The notes under the pieces: model-generated
Told to the model about the DNA's origin: nothing
Databases searched by the model: none
Seen by the model: only the letters and a program-made list of their open reading frames with translations
NCBI GenBank assembly: GCA_011391295.1
Contig: JAABQT010000041.1
Coordinates: forward strand, 1 to 9,929
Reading direction: 5' to 3'
From: Betaproteobacteria bacterium
GTDB taxonomy: Bacteria; Pseudomonadota; Gammaproteobacteria; Burkholderiales; SG8-39
Length of the DNA: 9,929 bases
Part shown: positions 1-7,226 of the stretch, piece by piece
Layout of the letters: every line of letters begins with the position of its first letter
Position numbering within the stretch: position 1 is the first letter of the stretch
Position numbers and translations under genes: made by a program

Positions 1-1
1 C

Positions 2-2794
2 CGCTCGGACTTGCGCGACGAGATCAAGGAACCGCGCGTGAGCCGCTTCAACCCGGACGACTTTCCGATCGTCTCGGTGGCGGTGCAATCCTCGGGCCGC
101 GGCCTGCGCGAGCTCACCACGCTCGCCGACCAGGTGATCAAGAAGCGCCTGGAGAATGTCGGCGGCGTCGGGCAGGCGACGCTGGTGGGCGGCGTCAAGC
201 GCGAGATCAAGGTCTATCTCGACCTGGAGGCGATGCAGGCGCAGAAAATCGGCGCCGACCAGGTGCTGCAGGCCCTGCGCTCGGAGAACCAGGAGATTCC
301 CGCCGGTTCGATCCTCACCGACAGCCAGGAGAAGATCGTGCAGCTGCGCGCGCGCCTGGCCGGACCGCAGGACTTTCGCAACCTGATCGTCGCGCGCCGC
401 GGCGCCGAGGGCAAAAAGCAAGCAGTGACGCTCGGGGCGATCGCGGAAATCGAGGACGGTCAGCAGGAAGAGGACAACGCGGCGCTGGTCAACGGCAAGC
501 GGGCGCTGTCGATCGACATCATCAAGGCGCACGGCGAGAACACCATCGCCGTGGTCGACGGCGTGTACCGGATCGTGAAGCAGATGCAGGGCTTCCTGCC
601 TGCGGACGTGAAGATCGACATCGTGCGCGACGCCTCGATCGGCATCCGCAACTCGGTGGCCGACGTGAAGACCACGCTGATCGAGGGCGGCCTGCTCACC
701 ATCGCCATCGTGTTCCTGTTCCTCGCCTCCTGGCGCAGCACGGTGATCACCGGCCTGACGCTGCCGATCGCGCTGATCGGCAGCTTCCTGTTCATCTACG
801 CCTTCGGCTTCACGCTCAACGTGCTGACGCTGATGGCGCTGTCGCTGTCGGTGGGCCTGTTGATCGACGACGCCATTGTGGTGCGCGAGAATATCGTGCG
901 CCACGTGGCACTGGGCGCCGACCACCGCACGGCGGCGCTGGAAGGCACGCGCGAGATCGGCCTGGCGGTGCTGGCGACCACCTTTTCAATCGTCGCGGTG
1001 TTCCTGCCGGTGGGATTCATGGGCGGGATCATCGGGCGCTTCTTCCACCAGTTCGGCCTCACCGTGGTGTCCGCGGTGCTGATCTCGATGTTCGTGTCCT
1101 TCACCCTCGACCCGATGCTGTCCTCGATCTGGCACGATCCTCAGGCCGAGGGCAAGTTCTCGTCGGGCCCGCTGGGACGCTTGCTGGCCTGGTTCCACCG
1201 GCTGATGGAGCGCATCTCCAGGGCCTACGAGCGGCTGCTGGGCTGGAGCCTCGCGCACCGCAAGGCCGTGCTGGCGATTGCGCTGTCGAGTTTCCTCGCC
1301 AGCTTCCCGCTGATGAAGTTCGTCGGCTCGGAGTTCGTTCCCGAGCCCGACCTGTCGGAGCTTCAGGTGCAGTTCAAGACGCCGGTGGGCGCGTCGCTGG
1401 AGCTGACGACGCAAAAAGCGCACCAGGCAGAAGCGGCGTTGCGCGAATTTGCGGAGGTGAAGTACACCTACGCCACCGTCAACACCGGCTTCGTCCAGGG
1501 GAAGAATCGCGTCAATATCTTCATTCAGCTGGTGCCGAGGAAGGAGCGCAAGCGCTCGCAGAGCGACCTGACCAAGCCGATGCGCGAGCGGCTTGCGCGC
1601 GTGGCGGGCATCGAACTGCAGCAGATCGGCGCGTACAAATCGGTCTCCAGCGGCAAGCCGCTGCAGGTGTCGATCCTCGGCCAGGAGCGACGGGTACTGT
1701 CCGAACTCGCCGAGCAGGTGCTGGCCGCCGTGCGCGAGGTCCCCGGCGCCGTGGACGCGGAGTCGAGCGACGAGGCGGCCAAGCCGCAGATCTCGGTCGA
1801 GCTCAAGCGCGAACTCGCGAGCGACCTCGGCATCGGCGTCGGCCAGGTTGCCGCGGCGCTGCGCCCTCTGCTTGCCGGGCAGGCGGTCGGCAACTGGCGC
1901 GGCCCGGATGACCAGTACTACGACGTGCAGGTGCGCCTGTCGCGCGCCGACCGGGCGCGCGCCGAAGACCTGCAGCGCGTGCCGCTCGCCTCGAACCAGC
2001 TGGACGCCAACGGCGCCCCGCGCATGGTCAGCCTGCGGGAGATCGCCACCATCGCGCCGGCCAGCGGAGCGCAGCAGATCAACCGCAAGGAGCAGCTGCG
2101 CGAGGTGCTGATCACCGCCAACGTGTTCAACCGCGCGGCCGGCGACGCCGCTGCGCAGCTGCGCGCCAAGCTCGATCGCATCGCCATGCCGCCGGGCTAC
2201 CGCACCACCATGGGCGGATCAAGCAAGGACATCCAGGAGTCGCTGTACTTCGCCACCCAGGCGCTGGCGCTGGCGGTGATCTTCATCTACCTGATCCTCG
2301 CCTCGCAGTTCGGCAGCTTCGTGCAGCCGGTGGCGATCATGATGTCGCTGCCGCTGTCGCTGATCGGCGTGGTGCTGGCGCTGATTCTGGCGCGCTCGAC
2401 GATGAATCTGTTCTCCATCATCGGCTTCGTCATGCTGATGGGCCTGGTGACCAAGAACGCGATCCTGCTGGTGGACTTCGTGAACCAGGAAAGACGCGCA
2501 GGCAAGCCTCGCCGCGACGCGATACTGGCGGCAGGCCGCATCCGGCTGCGGCCGATCCTGATGACCACGCTGGCGATGATCTTTGGCATGCTTCCGCTCG
2601 CCCTGGGCCTGGGCGAAGGCGGCGAGCAGCGCTCGCCGATGGGCCAGGCGGTGATCGGCGGCGTGCTCACTTCCGGCCTGCTCACCCTCGTCGTGGTGCC
2701 GGTGATCTATACCTACCTGGACGACCTGAGCGCCTGGGTGAAGCGCTTTGGTAAACTAGACGCCCCATCGCACACCGCTTCCAGAACACCGTGA
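2..2794 (+). CDS. RND multidrug efflux permease (AcrB/HAE1-type), 5' partial
   Basis: This is an inner-membrane proton-driven efflux pump subunit of the RND superfamily. The reading frame is open from the left edge, so the gene starts upstream. Comparison of key residues with AcrB suggests about 120 N-terminal residues are missing. Residues below are numbered from the TTG codon at position 11, which is unlikely to be the real start. The adjacent aspartates D286-D287 in '[11 protein letters not shown]' match AcrB D407/D408, and K815 in '[14 protein letters not shown]' matches AcrB K940; together these form the proton relay. Two sets of hydrophobic segments (about 225-370 and 750-910) flank a large periplasmic porter domain, as expected. 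The order of methyltransferase and TolC downstream suggests a tripartite pump, with the adaptor gene probably upstream. The substrate cannot be told from sequence. The DD pair fits drug-type (HAE) pumps, but metal export is not formally excluded. The stop overlaps the next start as GTGA. Confidence 0.95.
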   Translation, partial: RSDLRDEIKEPRVSRFNPDDFPIVSVAVQSSGRGLRELTTLADQVIKKRLENVGGVGQATLVGGVKREIKVYLDLEAMQAQKIGADQVLQALRSENQEIPAGSILTDSQEKIVQLRARLAGPQDFRNLIVARRGAEGKKQAVTLGAIAEIEDGQQEEDNAALVNGKRALSIDIIKAHGENTIAVVDGVYRIVKQMQGFLPADVKIDIVRDASIGIRNSVADVKTTLIEGGLLTIAIVFLFLASWRSTVITGLTLPIALIGSFLFIYAFGFTLNVLTLMALSLSVGLLIDDAIVVRENIVRHVALGADHRTAALEGTREIGLAVLATTFSIVAVFLPVGFMGGIIGRFFHQFGLTVVSAVLISMFVSFTLDPMLSSIWHDPQAEGKFSSGPLGRLLAWFHRLMERISRAYERLLGWSLAHRKAVLAIALSSFLASFPLMKFVGSEFVPEPDLSELQVQFKTPVGASLELTTQKAHQAEAALREFAEVKYTYATVNTGFVQGKNRVNIFIQLVPRKERKRSQSDLTKPMRERLARVAGIELQQIGAYKSVSSGKPLQVSILGQERRVLSELAEQVLAAVREVPGAVDAESSDEAAKPQISVELKRELASDLGIGVGQVAAALRPLLAGQAVGNWRGPDDQYYDVQVRLSRADRARAEDLQRVPLASNQLDANGAPRMVSLREIATIAPASGAQQINRKEQLREVLITANVFNRAAGDAAAQLRAKLDRIAMPPGYRTTMGGSSKDIQESLYFATQALALAVIFIYLILASQFGSFVQPVAIMMSLPLSLIGVVLALILARSTMNLFSIIGFVMLMGLVTKNAILLVDFVNQERRAGKPRRDAILAAGRIRLRPILMTTLAMIFGMLPLALGLGEGGEQRSPMGQAVIGGVLTSGLLTLVVVPVIYTYLDDLSAWVKRFGKLDAPSHTASRTP
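2752..2757 (+). promoter_or_regulatory. Possible -10 element ahead of the Pcm-like gene
   Basis: The hexamer TAAACT, inside 'GGTAAACTAGACG', matches TATAAT at four of six positions and lies 33 bases before the methyltransferase GTG, inside the last codons of the permease. Short AT-rich islands of this form are common just ahead of start sites in GC-rich betaproteobacteria. I see no good -35 hexamer about 17 bases upstream. The gene may simply be read through from the permease. Confidence 0.25.
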
Positions 2795-3444
2795 ACACCG
2801 AGCAGGCGCGCAGCAACATGGTCGAGCAGCAGATCCGCACCTGGGAGGTGCTGGACCAGGCCGTGCTCGACCTGCTGTACGCGTTGCCGCGCGAAGATTT
2901 CGTGCCGCCGGCCTATCGCATGCTTGCCTTCGCCGACATGGAGATCCCGATCGGCGAGGGAGAAAAGATGATGGCGCCGAAGATGGAGGCGCGCGTGGTG
3001 CAGGAGCTGGGGTTGCACAGGACCGACCGCGTGCTCGAGGTCGGAACGGGCAGCGGCTACCTCACCGCGCTGCTCGCGCGCCGCGCGGCCCAGGTGACCT
3101 CGCTCGAGATTCGCCCCGCGCTCGCTGCGTTCGGTCGCGCCAACCTCGAGCGCCATGGCGCCGACAATGTCGTCGCCGAGGTCGGTGACGGCGCGCGCGG
3201 CGACCCCAAGCGCGCGCCCTACGACGCGATCGTGCTCACCGGCTCGACGCCGGTGCTGCCGCGCTCGCTGCTCGAGCAGCTCGCGCCCGGCGGGCGCCTG
3301 TTCGCCGTGGTCGGCGAGCCGCCGGTGATGGTCGCCCGGCTGGTGACTTGCACCGCGCCGGGCGCCTATCGGAGCGTCGAACTGTTCGACACCGTGCTCG
3401 CACCCCTGGTCAACGCGGAGCGCCCCCCGCGCTTTCGGTTTTGA
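2791..3444 (+). CDS. Pcm-like methyltransferase lacking the ISQP motif
   Basis: This 217-residue protein belongs to the protein-L-isoaspartate O-methyltransferase family of SAM-dependent enzymes, close to the usual length (E. coli Pcm is 208). The GTG start at 2791 is shared with the permease stop (GTGA), so translation is probably coupled. The SAM-binding motif I is clear at 81-90 (VLEVGTGSGY). E106 lies at the end of the next strand, D133 sits in 'VGDG', and 'APYDAIVLTGSTP' (142-154) and 'LAPGGRLFAVVG' (165-175) follow. True Pcm enzymes carry 'GQTISQPYMVARM', whose serine binds the isoaspartyl substrate. Here the same place (57-69) reads 'GEKMMAPKMEARV', so Ser-Gln has become Met-Ala. SAM binding is well supported, but repair of isoaspartate is doubtful. 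Position between an efflux permease and tolC suggests a role tied to envelope or transport functions, which is inference only. Confidence 0.85.
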   Translation: MNTEQARSNMVEQQIRTWEVLDQAVLDLLYALPREDFVPPAYRMLAFADMEIPIGEGEKMMAPKMEARVVQELGLHRTDRVLEVGTGSGYLTALLARRAAQVTSLEIRPALAAFGRANLERHGADNVVAEVGDGARGDPKRAPYDAIVLTGSTPVLPRSLLEQLAPGGRLFAVVGEPPVMVARLVTCTAPGAYRSVELFDTVLAPLVNAERPPRFRF

Positions 3445-3496
3445 CGTCACTGGTCGAACCGGAAATGCCCGTTTACTGATAACTTCCTACGCCACC

Positions 3497-4822
3497 ATGC
3501 CCCGACGCCTCGTCATCGCCCTCCTTGCCTGCGCGCCGCTCGGCGCCGCGGCCGAGAACCTGACCCAGGTCTACCAGGCCGCGCGCGCCTACGACGCGCA
3601 GTATGGCGCCGCGCGCTACGCGCTGCAGGCGGGGCTCGAGCGCTTGCCGCAAGGCCGCGCGCTGCTGCTGCCCAGCCTCAATCTGACGGCGAACACGACG
3701 CGCTCGAAAACCGATTCGGATTCGAAAAATCCGGCGCTGCAGCCAAGCTTCGAGCGCGATATCGACTCCTACGGCTACGCGCTCACCTTCACACAGCCGC
3801 TGTACCGGCGGCAAAACTGGATTCAGTCCGACCAGGCGGAGTTCCAGGCCAAGCAGGCCGAGTCGCAGTTCGGGCTGGCCGGGCAGGACCTGATCCTGCG
3901 CACGGCGCAGGCCTATTTCGACGTGCTGGCGGCGCAGGACACGCTTGCCCTGGTGCGCGCGCAAAAGATCGCCATCGCCGAGCAGCTGGCCCAGGCGAAG
4001 CGCAACTTCGAGGTCGGCACGGCCACCATCACCGATACGCATGAAGCGCAGGCGCGCTACGACCTCGCCGCGGCGCAGGAAATTTCCGCGCTGAACGACG
4101 TCGACGCACGCCGTCGCGCGCTGCAGCAGGTCACCGGCAAGGAGTACGCGGAACTCAAGTCCTTGCGTGCCGACGTGAAGCTCGCCCCGCCCAATCCGAT
4201 CGACATGCAGAGCTGGGTGGACCTGGCCGAAAAGTACAGTTACCCGGTGTTGATCCAGGGGGCCAGTACGGAAATCGCGGCCCTGGAGGCCAAGCGCAAC
4301 AGCGCCGGCCATGCGCCCACCCTCGATTTCGTCGCCAACCACGGCTATACCTCGCAGTCCGCCTCCCAGTTGAGCGCCACCGGCAGCGAGGTCACCAGCA
4401 GTTCCATCAGCCTGCAGTTCGCGTTGCCGCTGTACCAGGGCGGCGCCATCACGTCGCGCGAGCGCGAGGCCGCGTACAACCTGGAACGCACGCGCCAGGA
4501 CCTGGAGAACGCGCGCCGCGGCGCGGCGCTCGCCACGCGCCAGAGTTACCTGGCGGTGATCAACGGCATCGCCCAGGTGGGCGCGCTCGAGCAGGCCCTG
4601 GTATCCACGCAGAGCGCGCTGGATTCCAACCGTCTCGGCTACGAGGTGGGCGTGCGCATCAATATCGACGTGCTGAACGCGCAGCAGCAGGTGTTCTCCA
4701 CGCGGCGCGACCTCGCGGTGGCGCGCTACAACACCATCACCAACTTCCTGCGCCTCAAGGCCGCCGCCGGCAGCCTGCGCGAGCAAGACCTCGAAGAGGT
4801 CAACCGGGCGCTGGCGCCTTAA
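3497..4822 (+). CDS. tolC: TolC-family outer membrane efflux channel
   Basis: This 441-residue outer membrane channel forms the exit duct of tripartite efflux pumps and type I secretion systems. The N-terminus (MPRRLVIALLACAPLGAAA) is a signal peptide, with likely cleavage after AAA at 17-19. The mature protein would begin 'ENLTQVYQAARAYDAQYGAA', close to the E. coli TolC start 'ENLMQVYQQARLSNPELRKSA'. Two similar halves are visible: 'LPQGRALLLPSLNLTAN' with 'FTQPLYRRQNW' in the first, and 'APTLDFVANHGY' with 'FALPLYQGGAITSREREA' in the second. This is the internal duplication typical of TolC, and long alanine- and glutamine-rich helices lie between. The C-terminal 'INIDVLNAQQQVFSTRRDLA' is a family hallmark. 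A 52-base gap separates it from the Pcm-like gene; I see no strong ribosome binding site before the ATG. Its 3' end overlaps that of waaA, which is read from the other strand. Confidence 0.93.
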   Translation: MPRRLVIALLACAPLGAAAENLTQVYQAARAYDAQYGAARYALQAGLERLPQGRALLLPSLNLTANTTRSKTDSDSKNPALQPSFERDIDSYGYALTFTQPLYRRQNWIQSDQAEFQAKQAESQFGLAGQDLILRTAQAYFDVLAAQDTLALVRAQKIAIAEQLAQAKRNFEVGTATITDTHEAQARYDLAAAQEISALNDVDARRRALQQVTGKEYAELKSLRADVKLAPPNPIDMQSWVDLAEKYSYPVLIQGASTEIAALEAKRNSAGHAPTLDFVANHGYTSQSASQLSATGSEVTSSSISLQFALPLYQGGAITSREREAAYNLERTRQDLENARRGAALATRQSYLAVINGIAQVGALEQALVSTQSALDSNRLGYEVGVRINIDVLNAQQQVFSTRRDLAVARYNTITNFLRLKAAAGSLREQDLEEVNRALAP

Positions 4823-6059
4823 GCAGGCTGCGGCACACAGCGAGGTGGCGCTCCGCCGCCCCTCGATGCAGGGCGCACAGGCGCTTGCCGGCGATCCCCA
4901 TGTGCGCGCAGCGCCCGGGGTCCTCCAGCAGTTCGCGCGCGGCGCGCAGCGCCGCCTTCGTGTCGCTTGATTGCAATGCTGCCCCGGCTTCGACCGCCAA
5001 CCGGGTCACATCGGCGAAGTTGAACATGTGCGGGCCGGTGACAACCGGGATTCCCGCAGCGCAGGCCTCGATCAGGTTCTGCCCGCCCAGCGGCTCGAAA
5101 CTGCCGCCGATCACGGCCACGTCGCACATCGCGTAGTAGAAGGCCATCTCGCCCATGGTGTCGCCGAGATACACGCGCCGGCCCTGGTGTGGCGCCTCGC
5201 CCAGGCTGCGCCGCGCCAGCGTGAACCCCATGCGCGCGATGAGCGACGCCACCTCCTCGAAGCGTCGCGGGTGCCTGGGCACCAGCACGATCAGCACGCC
5301 GTCGTCCTGCGTCCCCAGCTCGCCAAGCAGACGCTCCTCCTCGCCCTCGCGCGTGCTGGCGAGGAGCAGCACCTTGCGGTGGCGCAAGGCCGCGCGAAAC
5401 GACTTGCCCTGTTCGGCCTTCGCTGCATCGGGTTCGATGTCGAACTTCAGATTGCCCGTGACGGCCACGTTGGGCGCACCCAGGCGGCTCAGCCGCCGCG
5501 CATCCGCTGCGCCCTGGGCGCACACCGCCGCCAGGCCGGCAAACGCGGGGCGCGACAGCCAGGACAGGCGCTCGTAGGCCAGCACCGATTTGCGCGACAT
5601 GCGCGCGTTGGCGAGCAACACGGGGACGCCGTGCGCCGCGCAGGCGCGCATCAGATTGGGCCAGATCTCGGTTTCCACCAGCACGCCGAATCTCGGCCGG
5701 TAGTGCTCGAGGAAGCGCCGCACCGCGCCCGGGTAGTCGTAGGGCAGGTAAGCCTGCAGCACCGATTCGCCGAACACCTGCTTCACTGTGTCGCGGCCGG
5801 CCGCAGTGAGGCTGGTCACGAGCACGTCGTGCTCCGGATACTCGCGCTGCAATCCCCGCACCAGCGGCGCGCAGGCGCGCACTTCGCCCACCGACACCGC
5901 ATGCAGCCACAGCAGCCTGGGCTTTGGATCGAGGGTGGCGTAGCCGAAGCGCTCTGCGATCGCATCCCGGTAGCCCGGCTCGCGCCGGCCGCGCCACCAC
6001 AGGCGCGCGAGGATCCAGGGCAATGCCGCGTAGAGCAGCCAGGTGTAGAGCGTCCTCAA
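4800..6059 (-). CDS. waaA: 3-deoxy-D-manno-octulosonic acid (Kdo) transferase
   Basis: WaaA (KdtA) transfers Kdo from CMP-Kdo to lipid IV-A at the cytoplasmic face of the inner membrane, starting the LPS core. The 419-residue length is normal (E. coli 425). The N-terminus 'LYTWLLYAALPWILARLWWR' is the usual membrane anchor, followed by 'RGRREPGYRDAIAERFG'. The catalytic glutamate is E59 in 'WLHAVSVGEV'; 'LVETEIWPNL' (127-136) and 'GNLKFD' (202-207) follow. The GT-B C-terminal domain carries 'GGSFEPLGGQNLIEACAAG' (318-336) and 'GPHMFNF' (342-348). The start is a TTG at 6057-6059: an in-frame TAG lies only two codons upstream, at 6066-6068, and this start gives the family's usual N-terminus. 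No strong ribosome binding site precedes it. The sequence does not show whether one or two Kdo residues are added. It converges on tolC with a 23-base overlap and diverges from the epimerase remnant. Confidence 0.95.
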   Translation of the reverse strand: MRTLYTWLLYAALPWILARLWWRGRREPGYRDAIAERFGYATLDPKPRLLWLHAVSVGEVRACAPLVRGLQREYPEHDVLVTSLTAAGRDTVKQVFGESVLQAYLPYDYPGAVRRFLEHYRPRFGVLVETEIWPNLMRACAAHGVPVLLANARMSRKSVLAYERLSWLSRPAFAGLAAVCAQGAADARRLSRLGAPNVAVTGNLKFDIEPDAAKAEQGKSFRAALRHRKVLLLASTREGEEERLLGELGTQDDGVLIVLVPRHPRRFEEVASLIARMGFTLARRSLGEAPHQGRRVYLGDTMGEMAFYYAMCDVAVIGGSFEPLGGQNLIEACAAGIPVVTGPHMFNFADVTRLAVEAGAALQSSDTKAALRAARELLEDPGRCAHMGIAGKRLCALHRGAAERHLAVCRSLLKAPAPG

Positions 6060-6066
6060 GGTGCCC

Positions 6067-6072
6067 TATGAT
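6067..6072 (+). promoter_or_regulatory. Candidate -10 element in the waaA / epimerase-remnant divergent gap
   Basis: TATGAT, in the context 'CCCTATGATAAGAG', matches five of six -10 consensus bases and lies 26 bases before the ATG of the epimerase remnant. No convincing -35 is seen at the usual spacing (TGTAGA at 6044-6049 matches three of six). The opposite strand reads TATCAT across 6073-6068, also -10-like, but a transcript from it would begin almost at the waaA TTG. The 39-base gap (6060-6098) is therefore the likely site of divergent transcription, though the direction is uncertain. Confidence 0.4.
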
Positions 6073-6098
6073 AAGAGAAACCGATCCAGTTCCCGACG

Positions 6099-6431
6099 AT
6101 GCGCGTGCTCCTCATAGGTGGCGCCAGTGTTATCGGCATACATTGCGCGCTGCGCCTGCTGGACGCGCCGCCGGCGTCGACGCCGCCCCATCGGGTCCTC
6201 AACGTCGGCAACCACCAGCCCGTCGGGTTGCTCGATTACATCGCCTTGCTGGAGGAGGCGCTGGGACGCACGGCCGAAAAGCAGATGCTGCCGATGCAGC
6301 CCGGCGACGTGCCGGCGACCTACGCCGAACCGCGCGCGCTGCAGGCCGCCGTGGGCTTTGCGCCTTCCACGCCGCTGGCGGAAGGTCTGGCGCGCTTCGC
6401 CGGGTGGTTCAAATCGTGCCGGCTGCAGTGA
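6099..6431 (+). pseudogene. Internally deleted UDP-glucuronate 4-epimerase-type NAD-dependent epimerase
   Basis: The 110-codon frame joins two ends of a short-chain NDP-sugar epimerase whose full length is about 335 residues. Residues 1-21 (MRVLLIGGASVIGIHCALRLL) resemble the N-terminal Rossmann strand and helix. The usual 'TGAAGFIG' dinucleotide motif has decayed to 'IGGASVIG', losing the middle glycine. Residues from about 30 on match the family C-terminus: 'HRVLNVGNHQPVGLLDYIAL', 'LLEEALGRTAEK', 'LPMQPGDVPATYAE' and 'GFAPSTPLAEGLARFAGWF'. Roughly 220 middle residues, including the Ser/Thr and YxxxK catalytic triad, are absent, with the junction around residues 21-28. The deletion kept the frame, so a small protein could still be made, but it cannot be an epimerase. 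Between waaA and a wbpL-wbpM pair, the parent probably supplied UDP-galacturonate for surface polysaccharide. The UDP-glucuronate subgroup is judged from the C-terminal signature and could be a close relative. Confidence 0.8.
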
Positions 6432-6479
6432 ACCCGCCCGGTTTTCAGCACTCCAGGCGCAAGGAGAATCGGGCCGCGC

Positions 6480-6504
6480 TACAATGCCGCGGTTGAAAGG
6501 AGAA
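6480..6504 (+). promoter_or_regulatory. Promoter -10 and ribosome binding site of the toxin-antitoxin pair
   Basis: TACAAT at 6480-6485 matches five of six -10 consensus bases and is followed by a clear Shine-Dalgarno AGGAG at 6498-6502, six bases before the GTG at 6509. This ribosome binding site fixes the antitoxin start. No good -35 is visible. A GCCGCG direct repeat (6473-6478 and 6486-6491) brackets the -10, and CCGCGG (6487-6492) is a palindrome. These could be operator half-sites for antitoxin autorepression, but in GC-rich DNA such hexamers may be chance. Confidence 0.45.
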
Positions 6505-6508
6505 AACA

Positions 6509-6745
6509 GTGGCCACCGTCAGCGTCCGTATTCCTGAATCGCTTCTCAGGCGCGCCCAGGCCACCACCGGGCGGCGTGACGCCGGGGCGGCAGTGCGCCG
6601 GGCGCTGGAGATCGCCACGCATGACTACGAGTTGAACGCGGCCGCGCGCCGCACGCTGGACGTGTCGCGCCGCGAGGAGCGGGCGGGAAAGATCCGCCGC
6701 TTCAGAACCGCACGGGATGCCGTCGCATACCTCAAGCGGCTGTGA
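6509..6745 (+). CDS. Putative type II antitoxin (ribbon-helix-helix-like)
   Basis: This 78-residue protein is encoded directly upstream of a YafQ-type toxin and overlaps it by GTGA. Its start (GTG) has the best ribosome binding site in the window. The N-terminus 'TVSVRIPESLLRRAQ' (3-17) has the strand-then-helix pattern of ribbon-helix-helix DNA-binding domains, which would dimerise and repress the operon. The middle is basic and alanine-rich. The C-terminal 'RRFRTARDAVAYLKRL' (63-78) resembles the amphipathic toxin-wrapping tail of VapB/RelB-like antitoxins. It does not resemble DinJ, the usual YafQ partner, in length or sequence. The role is inferred from gene order, size, overlap and the identity of the toxin. 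The exact family is not recognised. Confidence 0.72.
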   Translation: MATVSVRIPESLLRRAQATTGRRDAGAAVRRALEIATHDYELNAAARRTLDVSRREERAGKIRRFRTARDAVAYLKRL

Positions 6746-7038
6746 AGGAGATCGTTTTCACACGGCGTTTTGAACGAGATTTCCGCCGTCTGAAGCGAAA
6801 AGTCCCCCGGCACGCTCTCGATTACGAGGCGCTCGAGTACGTTTTCGCATTGCTTCAGGCCGGCAAGCCATTGCCCGAGGCTTTCAGAGAACATCCTCTC
6901 GACCGGGATTTCGCCGGGTTCACCGAATGCCATATGGATGCGGACTGGCTCCTGATCTACCGCGTCCTGCGCCATCGGGTCGTGCTTCACCGGACCGGAA
7001 CGCATCGCGATTTGTTCAAGTCCCGGAGAAGGCGCTAG
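6742..7038 (+). CDS. YafQ-type (RelE superfamily) mRNA interferase toxin
   Basis: This 98-residue protein matches the YafQ toxin family, ribosome-dependent endoribonucleases that cut mRNA and stop translation. The family core 'EHPLDRDFAGFTECHMDADW' (50-69) and 'LLIYRV' to 'RTGTHRDLF' (70-92) is complete. All residues reported as important in E. coli YafQ (H50, H63, D67, W68, H87, F91) have counterparts one position later: H51, H64, D68, W69, H88 and F92. The toxin therefore looks intact. The GTG start at 6742 overlaps the antitoxin stop (GTGA) and has no ribosome binding site of its own, so translation should depend on the antitoxin being read first. Base composition is lower here (33 of 60 GC at 6841-6900, against 43 of 60 at 7981-8040 in wbpM), consistent with acquisition from elsewhere. 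The short basic tail 'KSRRRR' ends at TAG. Confidence 0.88.
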   Translation: MKEIVFTRRFERDFRRLKRKVPRHALDYEALEYVFALLQAGKPLPEAFREHPLDRDFAGFTECHMDADWLLIYRVLRHRVVLHRTGTHRDLFKSRRRR

Positions 7039-7058
7039 CGCCCACAAAATTTGCCCCG

Positions 7059-7226
7059 ATGAAGTTGACCGGAACCGTCATCGTTACCCGCAAGATCGTT
7101 TCCGCGAAGCGCCGCGCCGCCGGAAAGCGAATCGCGGCGAACATTCGACGGCTCCAGCGACTCCGCGGCACGCGAACGGCATCCCAGGCACTCGCGGAAG
7201 CGCGCGGCGAACGTCTCGCGCGCTGA
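7059..7226 (+). CDS. Small basic ORF downstream of toxin, doubtful
   Basis: An ATG at 7059 opens 55 codons ending at TGA 7224-7226. The product is strongly basic and begins MKLTGTVIVTRKIVSAKRRA; its C-terminal half is predicted-helix-like (IAANIRRLQRLRGTRTASQA). It starts 20 bases after the toxin stop on the same strand. There is no ribosome binding site before the ATG, the frame is also open upstream through the toxin gene as an out-of-frame shadow, and I recognise no family. It could be a third small gene, a decayed fragment, or chance. Confidence 0.2.
   Translation: MKLTGTVIVTRKIVSAKRRAAGKRIAANIRRLQRLRGTRTASQALAEARGERLAR

Noticed and set aside
11..13. TTG at 11 as the real start of the RND permease
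   Set aside because: The frame is open to the left edge and the protein would lack about 120 N-terminal residues including the first transmembrane helix, so the gene must begin upstream.
3441..3479. Promoter for tolC from TTGACG at 3441-3446
   Set aside because: The -35-like hexamer is good, but no -10-like hexamer lies 16-18 bases downstream; the AT-rich 'TTTACTGATAA' is about 25 bases away.
3473..4786. 437-codon open frame on the - strand across tolC
   Set aside because: The translation is rich in Arg, Gly, Leu, Gln and His with no family pattern, which is typical of antisense frames in GC-rich genes, and tolC on the + strand is clear.
4807..4818. Inverted repeat GGCGC-TG-GCGCC at the end of tolC as a terminator
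   Set aside because: The loop is only two bases, the stem is short and no T-run follows on either strand; such repeats are frequent in GC-rich DNA.
4971..6071. 366-codon open frame on the + strand across waaA
   Set aside because: Composition is His/Arg/Ala/Gln-rich with no recognisable domain and it lies entirely antisense to an unmistakable waaA.
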